Assembly: GCF_034190915.1 (NCBI RefSeq)
Contig: NW_026947492.1
Span: 18,381,501 to 18,445,500 of the forward strand
DNA from: Cavia porcellus
Lineage: Eukaryota > Chordata > Mammalia > Rodentia > Caviidae
Reading direction: 5' to 3'
Length of the DNA: 64,000 nt
The translations under genes and the position numbers were made by a program. Of the stretch, positions 25,041 through 38,375 are shown piece by piece. The notes under the pieces are model-generated. The model searched no databases and was not told the DNA's origin. It worked only from the letters and a program-made list of their open reading frames with translations. The stretch's first letter is position 1. Each line of letters opens with the position of its first letter.

Positions 25041-25599
25041 ATATGATTACATATGCCATATATACATTTCATGCCATATATCTTAATATATGGCAATGAT
25101 AAAAATATATTTAATTTAAATTTTAAAATCTAAATAGCTCCATTTGGCTCAGAACTGTTTCACTGCTGAAATACTTTTTTTTTCTAATTATCTAGAAAAT
25201 GTGGACAGAGCAGCCTTTGAAACTTTTTCCGTCACCCCAGGTGATTCCTTGCACTGATCAGTGACTGAATGCAATCTTTGCATTGGACAAAGAAACAAAA
25301 TATAGGCTGTATAAGAGGCCTGTTTTCTCACACCTTTAAAACTTCAAGAAGTTAAAAAAAAAGTAGACTTCTCAATTCACTAGCACTTTCTGCTCGTAAT
25401 ATCATTCTTCAACTCAGAGAAATTACAGGTCACTCTACTCTGCAATTATCTGTATGAAAAAAAGAGGTTCAGAGTGTTGGCAAGGCAAGCTGATAGAAAA
25501 TGCATTCAACTGCCTAAAATTATGACCTCTGGTGCACAAGATGCCCAGAGAAGGGCAAAGTTGTGCATTTGGTTAGGCAGATAGGACAGCAACTATTTC

Positions 25600-26650
25600 C
25601 ACAGTATGTGTAAGATGTAGGAAAATCACAACAGTCCACAATCCCAGGTCTCGTAAAAGAGGTACCATGACCACGTGTAGATTAAAACAGATAAGGAGAG
25701 AGATCTGGGGGGACTGGCTTGGATGAAAGTCCTGGTGAATGAATGCAGCTATAGTAATCCAACAGGACAGAGCAATAAATAATCTTCACTCTCTTCTTTT
25801 TCAGATTGCTTGCTAAGGCAGAAGGAGAGTCTGATAATACAGCATATGTCAGTCAGATTCCAGGGAGGAAATCAGATAGAAAAGCACCCAGGATGGTTTT
25901 AGAGGCCAAACAGAGGATAGATAATTAGCACATTCTGAAACAACCCTACACATCCAAATGAACAGAAATGATAAACTCTACACCACCCACATATCTCTGG
26001 CATTAAAAAACAAGAGGGCTAGAAATAGCAAGCCCTCTAGAAGAGGGAGTCTATTGACATGAAAGACTGTTCTTAAAAAATGGAATAGGGGCAGGGTAGG
26101 TGGGACAGATTCAGTGACTCCAGATCTAAATATCTAGGAAAAGAAAAGGCGGAGGAAGTGAGGATACCACTAACAGCAAACAGGTCTGTTGCCTTTCATT
26201 CCAAGGGCAAGTAATTGATTCAAAATTAGCAAAACCAAAATTTCATTCAACAGATGAAGCATACAGATTTAGAAAAATGCTGTTATAAATTTTGTTTACA
26301 ATTTTGTATAAAAAAGCAGATAATATATACAAGTGGAGGGAAGCTTATGAAACAAATGATAAATGACCAATTCACATGCAGTGCTTGTCTCCTTAATTTC
26401 TCACCAATAACACAGAAATACCTCTGCCGCTTCAGAGGTGTACCAGACATTTGTCAGTCTTCCACCCACATGCTCTTTATTCTGTTCCTATTTTGATCTA
26501 CATCATCTTCAAGTAAGCTTTCACAAGCACGCAAGTGCCAGCATCTATTTCTCTTTGCCAGATATCTGTACATAGGATGCCAGAGCCTGCATTCCCTGCT
26601 CAGTAGAGCACAGAAAACCTGGGAATTTGCATCTCCTGAAATTCCTGAAC
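25600..26650. repeat. Duplicated block A, copy 2
   Basis: Counterpart of 4620-5640 on the same strand. It keeps the caaacagaggata, cacccacatatctctgg and cctttcattccaagg anchors and an ATTTGCAT octamer at 26625-26632. No frame is shared with copy 1, so any function would be non-coding. Identity of the ancestral sequence is unknown to me. Confidence 0.6.
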
Positions 26651-27195
26651 AAATGAAGAAGGCATATAGGGCACATACACTCCAGATGCCCGACTCTTGC
26701 TGAGTACAATTCTATGTCATGTTACACGGTGTTTTCAAAGATCCCACCCAGGCTTACGACAAAGTTTCCTGTTATCAGAAATCACTCAATATTGTATGCT
26801 TTCTCAGTCTTCTTCAGTCTCAATTCTGCACTGTTCTTCGGGATTTTCCTGGAATTCTTCCAAAGAAACACCTGTCTCAGGGTCTTCTGGTGAACTCAGT
26901 CCTCAATTCACAAGCCTTCAGAGTATAGGGAAAGACTGCACCCAGAGAAAAGAGAAGGAACAAACCACTTGACAAAAAGTTATAATTTTTTTATTTGGAA
27001 AATTTTTTGCTATCAAGATTTGGTTCTTTTTGTAAGAGAGAAAAAATTAAACCATGCCTTTTTAGAAGGAAAACATTTACATTTTAAGCTCACAGTGTAC
27101 CATGAAAAAATTCAAAAACAAAATACATTTTATGTTATGTGTTATATCTGGAGGACCCGCTCAGAGCCTCATGCACCTATACATGGACTGGATCA

Positions 27196-27460
27196 TGTAT
27201 GTGTGGTACTGGGTTAGTCTGCTGATGACTGATTTATATCTGGATGTGATGCTGAGAGGGTGAAGCTGGTGAAAAGAGGTGGGTCGCTTTGGGCATAACG
27301 TAGAAGGAAGTATCCCTGCTTCTTTGATGGCTTCTTTCTGTCTGCCATACCATGAACTGACTTTTCTGCCATACTGAACTGCCATGGAGTCACCCAATTC
27401 TGAAACCTCTACAAACTGTGAACTAAAATAAAACTTTTAACTTAAGTAAAACACATCTTA
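27196..27460 (+). mobile_element. MaLR provirus, 5' LTR
   Basis: Opens tgtatgtgtggtactgg and closes with actgtgaactaaaataaaac (polyadenylation signal). It aligns with the LTR at 28985-29272 along its length: 'gatgactgatttatatctgg' versus 'ttgatgggtttataactggg', and 'gtgatgctgagagg' versus 'gtgtactgttggga'. Same orientation. Confidence 0.75.
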
Positions 27461-28984
27461 GGACCAAGAATGGAGTCACTATGTTGCTGACAAAGTTTTT
27501 CAGAAGCCTTTCGAAATGGCTTGTAGGGTTGGAGTGGTTTGAAGATTCCAACTGAAGAAATAGCCCTAGAATGTTGGGGTCAAACCTGATGGGAGATTCT
27601 GGTCAGGCCTCAGAAGACCAAAATGCTGCTGGTAAAAACCATCTCAGGAGGTTTCCGTTAGGAACAAGAACTGCATCAACAGTTGGACTTCAGGCTATGT
27701 GTGTTATGCCTTGACAGAAAATTTGTCTGAATTTAAGTCATGTCCGGAGACATTACAGAAGCCTGAGATAAAAGACAAAGAACTAATTAATCTGGTGGAA
27801 GAAATTTCAAAGCAGTTTAATGCTGAGCCAGTGGTATGGACTTTTAAGAGCTTTTAGATAGTTGTACCTTGAGGTATGCCTCAAGGCATACCACCCAGCA
27901 GAATGATTTACACTTTTTAGGTTGGCCAGAAAAAGAAGCTCTGGCTGATGCAGTTTACAGAGATGGAGTAAAGGTGAGTTGATGGCTGAAAAGTTTAACA
28001 TTAAAAAACCAGATACTTTGAAATAGGACAACAGAAAATATGACAATACAAGAACCAGCAAAGGTCTCCACCCTTTGCAGCCTCAAATTTGCAAAGCACT
28101 TTGCTTTTGTAGAAGAGATCCAGGTAACCAAGTTCCAGAATGACATTGACATACAGAATTTGCTACTTGAGGTTGGGTTCATAGCAAACAGCAAACCAGA
28201 CACTCAACACCTACATCTTGGAGAGAAGGAAGTCTGGTTGCTATGCAAACAGGTGTCAGACCTTGGTGTTAGTCACTGGTACTGGTTTTAGGCTTATTCA
28301 GAATACAAGAGTTGCAGGTCATGGAGGCTTCCATTCCAATTTCAAAGGAAAACTGGGAGGACAGTGTTCCTCTTAGAGATCAGTGTGTGAAGTTATGAGT
28401 GTGAAACTGAAAGTTCAGTGGAGACGCCAGAAGATTGGAGAAGTCAGGAATGTGGAACACCTGAGGAAAGCTGAGAGGAGTGAGCAGAGCCAGCCCAAGA
28501 GAGAGGCCACGAAAGCTACTACTACTGGCAGTTACACAGATACAAGGCCGCCCAAAACCTTTGATTTGAACACATCTTGCCCAGATTTAATGGATTTTTT
28601 TAACCATACTTTTATCTTGATTTATTATCATTCATTTCTAACCTCTATTTCTACACTTTAGGACTGGAAAGCCATTGAAGTATTTCTTTCTTTTTGTTTT
28701 TACAGTGAATTACAGATAGGAGTATACCTTAAGTCTCAGAAGAGAATTTGAACTTGGACTTCTCAAAAATGCTGAAAATTTTACAACTTTGGCAACTCTT
28801 AGCAATGGAACTAAATCCATTTTGTGTAAAGGGATGAACAAGCTTTTGGGGGATCAGGGGAAGAATATTATACAAGCCTCTGAAACAGGAGCTTGTATCT
28901 AGATGCCGTGCAAAGCCCTGAACACTCATAGATGTTGCTTTGGGGATCTGACTGGGTCACAGGTTCATGACAGTAGATCATAGG
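27461..28984 (+). mobile_element. MaLR provirus, internal non-autonomous region
   Basis: Begins ggaccaagaatggagtcact and continues with text typical of rodent MaLR (ORR1/MT-type) internal sequence, such as 'gtttttcagaagcctttcg' and cttgacagaaaatttgtctg. As expected for MaLR it encodes no gag, pol or env. It is only about 1.5 kb and its frames are short. Confidence 0.7.
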
Positions 28985-29272
28985 TGTGTGATACTGGTTT
29001 GATCCATTGATGGGTTTATAACTGGGTGTACTGTTGGGAAGTGAAATCTAGTGGGAAGTGGTGGAAATATCCAGGCTGCTCGATGGCTAACTTCCTGTAT
29101 GCTACACTATGAACTCTTTTTCCTCTGCTGTGTCCATCTGGCACAGTGCTCTGTCTTAGAGCCAGCCAAGTCAATACTAAAACCATTTCAAACTGGGAGT
29201 CAAAATAAATATTCCCTCCTTTAACTCATAGGTATCGGGTATTTTATCCAAGCAATAAGAAAGAAACTAGGC
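28985..29272 (+). mobile_element. MaLR provirus, 3' LTR
   Basis: Opens tgtgtgatactggtttgatc and closes with aaaataaatattccctcctt, then ggtatcgggtattttatcca and agaaactaggc. Pairs with the 5' LTR at 27196-27460. The two LTRs are clearly diverged, so the insertion is old. Confidence 0.75.
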
Positions 29273-29279
29273 TACTTTG

Positions 29280-30005
29280 CATATCGGTGAACTTCTGACT
29301 CATGGAAAAAAACCTCAGAGAATTGCCTGTTGAGTAGATAATTCAGCATGATTGCCACTTTTCTTCAGAAGACAGTCATGTAGCCCAGAAATTCTCATGG
29401 TCTTTTCCCAATTTAACACCTGAATCATAGCCAAAGGAACTTTTAGAAATAAAAATTTTATTCCCATCACAGTCCTGTCAAATCGAAAACTGTATGCACA
29501 GTACCCAGCATCTCCATCACTGCGAGCTCTCCAAGTGAATCAAGTCCTGCAGTTTCTCTCTTCCAGAATTTTACTTTATACCATTTCAGTTACTCCTGGC
29601 AAAAAAATATTATCTGAAAACTTTAAGAATTAAATAACTACTAGGTTTAAAATTATTTTCCTACAGTACAGTTATTCCTTAATGTCTGTCTATTCTGTAT
29701 GTACACATTCAACTAAGCATGCATCAAAAATATTTGAAAAAAAATCTTAAACCCACACAAATTCTTTTCCTTGTCATTATTCCTTAATCAATACAATTTG
29801 GCAACCATTTGTACAGCACTACATTGCACTAAATGTTGTAAACTATCTAGAGACAATGTAAAATACTCAGGGTTAATAGATTTTATGCAATACTAAACCA
29901 CTTTATATAAGGGACTTAACCATCTGTTAGATCCTGATATACACAAAAGGTCCCTGGAATTTATCTCCATGAATGCCAAGGGATGACTATATTTTTATAT
30001 TATTA
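29280..30005. other. No feature recognised
   Basis: AT-rich single-copy-looking DNA. Confidence 0.4.
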
Positions 30006-30017
30006 TTTCTTTTTTTA

Positions 30018-30136
30018 TTGGCCTTTATGAGACAGAATCTTTCTATGAAGTTCAGGTTGGCCTTGAGCTCACTTTGTATCCCTGGATGGTCTCAAACTTG
30101 CAATGACCCTCCTACCTCAGCCCCCCTAATGCTTTT
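30018..30136 (-). mobile_element. B1 SINE, antisense
   Basis: Reverse of a B1: gagacagaatctttctatga, then 'caggttggccttgagctc', a second 'tggatggtctcaaacttg' (the internal duplication), and cctacctcagccccccta. Truncated at the B1 head. Confidence 0.8.
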
Positions 30137-30139
30137 ATA

Positions 30140-31535
30140 TTATTATTTCTATTGTTAATATTACTATGTTTAATTTATAGATTAAACATTTGCATAGCTA
30201 TTTATGTATAACAAAATCATAGTCTTGAAGCATATCCCCAATATATAAGAAAAGGCTATTTTATACACTTAAATTTGAAAACTACTGATATAATCCCTGG
30301 TTCCAAGAAATGGCATGAGATGTATACACTTCCCTGATACAAAGAAAAAAAAGATTTTGAATCTATCTGAGGAATTAGAAGCTAGTAAAAAGAATGGCAT
30401 GTCAGAAAAGAAGATGATCCAAAGCTTATAAGCACAAACTCTCCCAGATTAAGAAACAGGTGTAAATAATGGAGAGTTTGATGAGAACTGTGGTTTCTTA
30501 TCAATTATTCCTCTCCAACTGAAGAAAGAAAACATCATCTCTCCACACAGGTAGGGTCAAATTATGATATTCAGAGGGAAATTTGCTTTGCTTACGTACA
30601 GATTAGATATACAAATAGAAAGGCAAAGAAACTATCTCAGATTCTCTCCCAAAGGAGGTTTTCTCTCCTAAAGGAGGTTTCTGTGATAAATAATAAAATA
30701 TGTTTTTTATGAATGTAGTACACTTTGATTTCTGCACAAAACTTTATTTCTCAAAAATATTTCATCCCCCTCGTCCAGGAAGCAGTAGCCCCTTTTCTGG
30801 AAACCCTACCCAGAGTGAAGGGCTGAGTTGAAATGGGAATGTCTACGCTGGTTCCCTGCAAGGATGACAAATGTTCAGTAAGACAATGGGTGGACCCGGC
30901 AATCAGAATCTTAACGTGTTCATCATAGCAGAGCACATCATCATGTTAACTTTTACAGCAAAATTTTCTGGAAACTTTCAAAACTACCCAAGAGTCCATG
31001 TTGTCACATAAGAAAAGAAATTACTGAGAAAGTGCTTAAGACCCATGCATGAAGAAAAGAGAGAGGAGGAAGCTAAATGTCAGCTTTCCATTGGCTCCTC
31101 GGAAGCAGCAGTGTGCTGGGTAGAGACAGCAGGGAAGAATCACACATAACCGTGATGACATTTTTCTGCAGATACTTCACTTTCAGAGGCAAGAATCATT
31201 ACATATTTTCTATTATTTTGGCTAAGGCAGAAGTTCACTATATGAATGACTCATACTTATATTCGATAATTATTCCATCATTCCATAATTTTTTACATTT
31301 GAAAAAGACTATAAAAATTAAATTATATCCAGTCGCCACACAAAATTTCCTCAAAAATTGCTGTTAGCTACATGATGGTACAATTTTTCCAGCATTTACC
31401 TTCTTAAATAATGCTATATATTTTCCCATAACAATAAAAGTGGAATATAGCATTTAAAAATAGGAGTGGGTATTACAATTAAAGTTAGGTCCGAAGTTAT
31501 TTATATATTATCCATTTATGTCACTTTCTTAACTT
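30140..31535. other. No gene recognised
   Basis: AT-rich. Contains a small tandem duplication of a 'ctcc-aaaggaggttt' word at about 30645-30683. Nothing else is assignable. Confidence 0.4.
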
Positions 31536-31539
31536 AATA

Positions 31540-31890
31540 ATGTTATATAATGGAATCATGTACTATTTAATCTTTGAAACTGTAGCATAATTCTCTTGAA
31601 ATCTACCCTACTTACTGTATATACCAATAATTTGATCTTTTCTGGGCGGGGGAGAGCTGTGCTTGTAAAAAGGAAACATAAACCATGAAGGACACTTGCA
31701 ATAATGAAACTGTTATGTATCTTAACTATCACAATAGCAATAATTTGATTGTTATATTGCGTGATAGTTTTGCAAGATGTTAATACTGGAAGAAACTGTG
31801 TAGAGGATAAATGAGATCTTTAGATTGTTTCTTACAACTCTTTGTGAATCTGTAACTACATCAAGATAAAAATGTCAATTAAAAATTAAC
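31540..31890 (+). mobile_element. L1 3' terminus (with a short antisense L1-like piece before it)
   Basis: 31720-31885 resembles the terminal part of old L1M 3' UTRs: 'gaaactgttatgtatctta', 'gttttgcaagatgttaatac', 'gaaactgtgtagaggataaa', 'tgtgaatctgtaactac' and an A-rich end. 31540-31640 (tggaatcatgtactatttaa) looks like a reversed L1 3' UTR. Confidence 0.45.
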
Positions 31891-32539
31891 TACTCAACAA
31901 TTCAGAATGGATATTGTTACGTCTTCTACTTGATGACCTCCTGCCTAATGTCATGCCAGAAATCAAAATAATGAAACAGGAACTGAACCAGTGGCTCAAG
32001 GATGCCCTGAAAATTAACATGAAATCCTCAGTGGTGTGAAAAATTGGATTTTGAAACACAATTAAATCTGGACAGGAGTATCACATTCTAACGTGAGACT
32101 ACAAAGGGAAACACGGACAGAATATGTATGTATAACACAACAAAATAGCTGCAAGACAATGAATGTGGAAGCAAAAGAAGTTTTGATCACTGTTCTTAGT
32201 TTGAAGAAAAACGGAAAAGGAGAAATAACAACAGTAATTTTAAAGGATAAATCAGGCTTGTACAGGTTCTGAGGTAGAAAAGTCAATGAAATGGAGAAAT
32301 TAAACACCTAACAATGGAAATACTTTTTGGAAACCTAAAATACCAGAGCATATAGAAAGAATTTGACAGTATTCATAACCCATTTATGATTCTAAAGTAC
32401 TTATTGAATTAGGAAATGATAGATACTCTTTTAAGATAATTAAATAGATAAGTTTAAACCCTAAACCAACAACTTAATTTGAAAACATGAAACTGTCAAA
32501 TTAAAACCCAGAGAAAAACCAGAATGGCTACTGTTATTT

Positions 32540-32624
32540 AATACTGTATTAAAGCTATTAGGGAATGTAGTTATAAGTGGAAGTAATACTGTATTAAAGC
32601 TATTAGGGAAGTGTAGTTATAAGT
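32540..32624. repeat. 45-bp tandem duplication
   Basis: Two copies of aatactgtattaaagctatt plus the next 19 or 20 bases, at 32540-32578 and 32585-32624. They differ by a single inserted g, so the duplication is recent compared with the L1 it sits in. Confidence 0.9.
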
Positions 32625-32729
32625 TATACATAAAAGGTATAACAATCAGATGAAAACAATTACAAATCTTCCTGCTTACAGAAGACTTTATAATATATTT
32701 AGAAAGCTTTAAAGAATCAGTGAAGGGGC

Positions 32730-32800
32730 GTGGGATTTGACTCTGGTAGAACACATGTCTAGCAAGCTGAAAGCCTTGGGATAGGTCTTTAGCACCAAAA
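32730..32800 (+). mobile_element. ID-type SINE, degenerate
   Basis: Shows ttgactctggtagaacacat, 'gtctagcaagctgaaagcc' and a tail 'tctttagcaccaaaa', the ID layout with changed boxes. Confidence 0.55.
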
Positions 32801-34319
32801 AACTGAGAAAGAAAAAGAAAACTTCCCCAAAAAATTCAATGGAAAAAACTTCTACATATGTTGAAGTTTTCACCACAAGGAAATGAAACATTTAGAATGA
32901 TCAGTGTGTCATTTACACTGATTTTATCATCACACAATGCATACACTGAAGCATCACATTGTACATCATATATATGTATAATTATTAGATCAACCAAAAA
33001 TTTAAAATAAAAGCCTCTAAAATTAATAAACTATATTAAAAACTTGAAAATTAATGTTAATAAAATTAAAATCACAAATAATAGATCTAATGAAGAACAC
33101 TCTTATTATAGCTGCAAAAATAAAATAAAATTCCCAGGCATGAGCTTAATGAAAAAGACAAGACAAAGATGGGGAAAATTAAGAAACACTTTCCAAAGAC
33201 ACAGATGAACACTTGGGAAGCACGGAAGTCGTGATGCCCTTCTTAACTAGATGTCTCGAGCCTGAAAGAAGTGGATCCTCGCTAAGTTCACTTGTGAACT
33301 TAAGATACAGAATTTGATGCATCTACTCAGTGAATAGGTCATCAGATTTTTCCTGGAACTAGACATACTAATTATAGAGATTATGGTTGAACAGGAATAG
33401 ACAGAGAAACCCTGAAAGATGAAAATGTGGGAAGCTATCACCAAGGTATGAAAAAATAATGAAGCTTCAATAGATAAAGCTGTATGGATTTATGGAAAGA
33501 CCAGCAGAATAGAATGGAAAACACAGGAATAGTCCAAATGCGTATGACATTTAGTATGTACTAAAGGCAGGAGCTCAAAATTATAGAAAAGATAGACACA
33601 TTAAAGTGGCAATAGAACAACTGAATCGCCATATGCAAAAGAATGAATTTGCATCTATTCTTCATACCATACACTAGAAAAATTTCTAAAGAGACCGGAT
33701 GGACTAAGAATGTAATTCAGTGATGGAGTTCATAACCAACAAATGTAAGGCTCTTTATTGCATTTATTATTAAAAGCACAATGTCAAAGAAATAATCAAA
33801 AGATATCCACATATAATAAAATGAACTTATATAAACATTTTGGAAAATTATTGGCTTTAGAAGCAAAAGGGAAATGAATCATATCTAACTATGTTTAAAA
33901 TATCAAATACAATAAAATATTAATGAATATAATTTATAATACGTGAAGAAATATTCATATCATAAAATTAAAAGCCAAATAACAAATTGGGTAAAAGAAT
34001 ATACAAATACAACTTATACTTCATACAAAATGCTAGTATCTTTAATATATTGTCCTCCTGAAAATTGAGACCAAAATTGCAATAAGAGTATAAAAATCAT
34101 TCCATATAAGAAATCCAGTAGTCATCAGATTTATGAAAATATTCTCAATTTTTCTCATAATAACAATGCAAAACAAAACAATACCAAAAACTCTTTCTCA
34201 CCTATCGGTTTGGAAAATATTTAAACTTACAACCTATACAACCTGGAGAGGTTGTAGAAAAGCAATGACTTCCAACAGGAATTTAAATATCTATACTTCC
34301 CCCAAAGATCCTCCAGATT

Positions 34320-35880
34320 TAAGTCAATGTGAATCAAAATCTTGATAGATTTTTGTGTGAATTTATAAACTAATTAAAAATTGATATGAAAATATGAGGG
34401 ATCTAAAGTAGGCAAGATAACTTTTTTACTAGTACATATTAATCATAAATCAATGGATTTCATTTTGGCAGGTTTGTACATACATATAACATACTCTGCT
34501 CATCCACCTTCACCTCTTCAGCACTTCTCTCTTCTCTCCCTCTTGTTCCTTTGTTCTTCTTTAAAACAACTTTTTAAAAAGTAAACAAAGGGGAGGACTT
34601 ACCCAAACTGATTTCAAGAACTATAGTAACCAAAAGTGTGTGATCTGGGCATCAAAACACAAAGGAATAGAATAGAGACAGCAGAAACAGATACACACAA
34701 TTTGGATCAACTGATATTTAACAAAGGTAAAAAGATATACCTAGTAAGCTATGAGAAAAAGAAACATAAAAATAATTTAGAAACATACCTCCCACTATAT
34801 ATAAAAATTTACTCAAGATATATTATACTTACCACTATACAAATCTATAAATCTATAAAACTTCTAGAATAAAATATAGGAGAAAATATTTGTATTTTAA
34901 GAAAATGTTCTTGGATAAGACAACTAAGCTACTATTAAAAAAAGAAAAATTCTGATAATTGAACCTCATTAAAATTAAGAACTTGTGATAAAATGAAAAG
35001 ACAAACCATGCACTATTTTAAAATCACATATTGATAAAAGACTTCAATCCAGAATATATAGAGAAAATAAAGATGTCTATAAGAAGACAGAAACTTAAAG
35101 ATTACAAAAACAATTTGAACAGATATTTCATCAAAAAGCATTTATGGATGACAAATGACCACATGAATAGATGCTCACTATGATGAGTCATTATGGAAAT
35201 AGAAATTCAAATCACAATGAGGTATCACTACATACCAATCAGAAGACCTGCAGGTGGGCCATACCTAGGATTGGTGCAGATGTGGAAGAACAGAAAATTT
35301 CAAACTCCACTCGTGGGAATGGTAAAATGGTATGACCACTTGGAAAACATTTTGGCAGTTGCTTTAAAAATTAAACATGCATGTGTAACATGATTCAGCC
35401 AATAAACTCCTACATACTGCTCAAGAAAAATGAAGAGGTATGTCATAAAAGGATTTGTACATGAATGTTCATGGTAATTTTGCATATAATAGTAAAAAAC
35501 TGGAAACAGCCTAGATGTCCATCTACAGGTGATTACTATACGGTGACTACTATATGGACTACTGCATAGCAACACAAAGTAACCAATTAGTAATACAAGT
35601 ACTGATTGGAAGAATCTCAGACAGCTTAGACTGAGTGATAGAAACCAGAAAAACAGAGTGCATATTATATGATTTAATTTATTCAACAATCTTAAAAATT
35701 AAAGCAAAATAGTAAGAGAAAGCAGATCACAGGTCAGGGTAGAAAGAAGAAAAAAGGGAGAGATTTCAAAAGATATATAGTTTCATAATTTAAAACATAT
35801 ATATGAAATTTTATCCAATTTACCTTTTAAACATGTACAGTTTATTGCATATCTATTATCTTATTAAAACTCAAAAATTA
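34320..35880 (+). mobile_element. Second old L1: ORF2 C-terminal region and 3' UTR
   Basis: Starts again at an ORF2 site upstream of where the previous copy ended ('gatagatttttgtgtgaat'), then 'gatttcaagaactatagtaac', ggatcaactgatatttaaca, 'atagaaattcaaatcacaat' and 'gccaataaactcctac', and ends in a 3' UTR near 35880. About 34430-34590 is a T/C-rich insert resembling a reversed L1 3' UTR. Confidence 0.55.
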
Positions 35881-35999
35881 AAATGGATAAATAAACATAC
35901 ATACATAAAAGTTTATTGAATTATAATCATACAGACCTCAGGTTCTTTGCCCCTTCTGATCATCAACCAAATAGAGATAAAGGCAAGCATTGGGTAGAG

Positions 36000-38150
36000 A
36001 CAGGATATCAGAAGAATATAGTTACATAAATACATACACATACACGTTTGAAAAGTTATATATAATGTTATTAAATATATAGAATATACAGCAAGTCATA
36101 GCAGTGATGATACATATATATATGATTACATAAATGTATACATGCACATATATAAATGTCCTTATATTAAATATACACATGAAATTACACAGCATATGCA
36201 TATGAAAAAATCAGTGCACTTAGCATTTGTGTTCTTCGCTGGCAATTATACTATGAAATCCTTCAATAAAGATTTTTGTTTTATTTCCCTACCTACACTG
36301 TACTGCAAACTCACCACATCCACCCTACTCCTAAGTCAGTATTTTATCAAACTTATGTTTGGATATGGAGGTAACTGTAACAATTTAACAGTAGGAATGT
36401 TACTATATGTTCTCTCCCTATATGTTCATTTCACCAACATCAAACAGAATCAAAGGACAAAGTAAAAGGTTTACCTGAAACTGTCCTTATTTCTCAACAG
36501 AAAAAAACTTTCCTGGAGAAAAGTTCATATATCGAAATGCAGTGCTTCTCACTCACACCTTACTTAGCATTGTTTCTCAGAGAAATTGTACACTCATGAA
36601 GCTAAAAACTGGTTATCTGATTCTTTCTGCAAAGCTTTGCCTTCGTTTATATAATTCTGTGAACTTACTAGTCCACCCAGAGGTCACTTGCTTTTCCTAC
36701 TGTTACCATGTCCCAGTTACCTCCAATACCTGAAAACGCTGTAGCATTTGTTTTTCCTAATAAAAAGCTGCTTGATGCTGCCCTGAAACACATCCCAAGT
36801 TATCTATCCCTACGTTATTGATCTCTATGTTACTTTCTCTAGACCTATATCATCTAATAGAGCCACATATGTTATTTTAAATGTCCTGGTAAATACATTA
36901 AAAACTAAACAAATAATTGATTTCAATGATTTGTTTAATGTATCTAAATGTCACCAATGGGATATTTTACATTAAAATTAATTTTTCATATTAATTCTTC
37001 AGAAACCACGCATGAATTTTAATGCACATTATACGCTTACAGGATGCTTCAATGTGGATTGACACATTTCAGCTCCTTAACAGCCATCCAGGGCTACTGA
37101 CTATTTTATCGGACGGTGCAGCTCCAAATCACCAAGAACCCGCCACTTCCCGGGCAGACTTCTAACATCCGTTTAACCCCTGGAATAAGACTCTATTAGC
37201 CTTAAAATAATATATAACTCCTTCACTCAGGGTCCTTTTTTCTTCTTTCATTTTTCTTTTATTTTTACCACAAGAAATCACCCAGTATCTTCACATTCCT
37301 CAAAACTTCACTTCTCTGCCCTGTAAGTTGTGACCTACTGAACTGTGTCCCTGCTGCACCACCTAGGTCAGTGGGCACCATGCTTACCTCTATATGAATC
37401 TTAAGGTATTTCCCACGTATAGACAACCAAATTCATCAAACACCCATTGTGGCATTTTGCCAAGACCAATTCAACAAAATATTTCACCACCTACATTCTT
37501 GCAAAGTGTGATATATTAAACTTATCCTGTAAAAAATCACATGAAATTGCTGTGAGTTTATTCGTAACTTAAATGTGTTAGGTCAGCTAACATGTGAAAT
37601 GAAATCTTCCAAGAAAACAAAAAGAAAAGAAAATACAGCACAACAGAAAACAGAGTGGATTGGAATTTGAAGACAAGACTGCAACACCAGTGCGTGTAAC
37701 AGGTAGCTTTATGTTCTGGGGCAACGTGCAAAGATTTAGTCTCTGGAGTTTGAGGGGCTGAACACAATGATTCTTAAACTCCATTTCGCATTGAATACCC
37801 TATGTTTATAGAAACTATTTTCAAAAAGATAAAAGAATTAGGAGTAAGTATCAAGGATATAAATCCACCCAGAATTTCTAGAATTTCTCTATATGGGATA
37901 AAAAGCACTGGAGCTTAGATTCCTCACTGAAAACATAATAATCACAATAAAAGCACGATGTTTAAAGAATTATTCGATCTCCATCTATAATTTCTAAAAT
38001 TCCTCTTCAAGGGTGTTACACTTGAAATTAAACATTGAAATTAAAACATTCACCAAAGTTCTCATGTACTCACAGGTTGGGCTTTTAAAGGTGATGAAAT
38101 TGTGAGAGGCAATGTGGATGACCTTCTGTCAGGAGGTGGGATCTGCTCAG
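36000..38150. other. No gene recognised; TA-rich start
   Basis: 36000-36190 is rich in imperfect ATATA and ACATA words. The remainder is ordinary AT-rich DNA downstream of the third OR remnant; nothing assignable. Confidence 0.4.
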
Positions 38151-38159
38151 AAGAAGCGA

Positions 38160-38162
<3 letters not shown>

Positions 38163-38200
<38 letters not shown>
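38163..38200. repeat. (TG)19 microsatellite
   Basis: Nineteen uninterrupted TG units, about 90 bp from the OR remnant. Confidence 0.95.
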
Positions 38201-38202
<2 letters not shown>

Positions 38203-38284
38203 TGTATACATACACATGCACACACAATTGTCTGTCTCTCAATCTCTATCTTCCTCCCTTTTCTTATGCCCAGACCCCATGATG

Positions 38285-38375
38285 TGAACAACTTTTCCTC
38301 CACTCTTCCCTGAGAGCCGTATTTCTCAAGCTATAGATTAGTGGATTGCACATTGGCCATAATTTCTCTTGTTTT
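38285..38375 (-). pseudogene. C-terminal remnant of a third olfactory receptor
   Basis: On the minus strand a short stretch reads NPLIYSLRN, the helix 7 signature of ORs. Aligned with the intact gene near 58947-59020, the segments ttttcctc and ctcaagctatagatta are both present and separated by the same 24 bases, so the reading frame and spacing are kept. About 22 of 25 bases match across the signature. Everything upstream in the receptor is missing; antisense L1 sequence begins at about 38360 and runs to 40172, where the duplicated OR flank resumes. I infer a former third OR gene destroyed by L1 insertion with loss of about 1.2 kb. Confidence 0.7.

Larger units (their letters stand above)
32340..34320 (+). 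mobile_element. Old L1 ORF2 fragment
   Basis: Landmarks in order: 'agaatttgacagtattcataac' (RT palm), 'gctactgttatttaatac', gcaaaaataaaataaaattc and 'caggcatgagcttaatgaaaa' (thumb region), then 'ctcataataacaatgcaaaac' near 34150, shortly before the 3' region. Hosts an ID SINE at 32730 and a 45-bp tandem duplication at 32540. Frames lost. Confidence 0.55.

Noticed and set aside
35300..35689. 129-codon minus-strand frame
   Set aside because: It is the antisense shadow of an L1 ORF2 tail.
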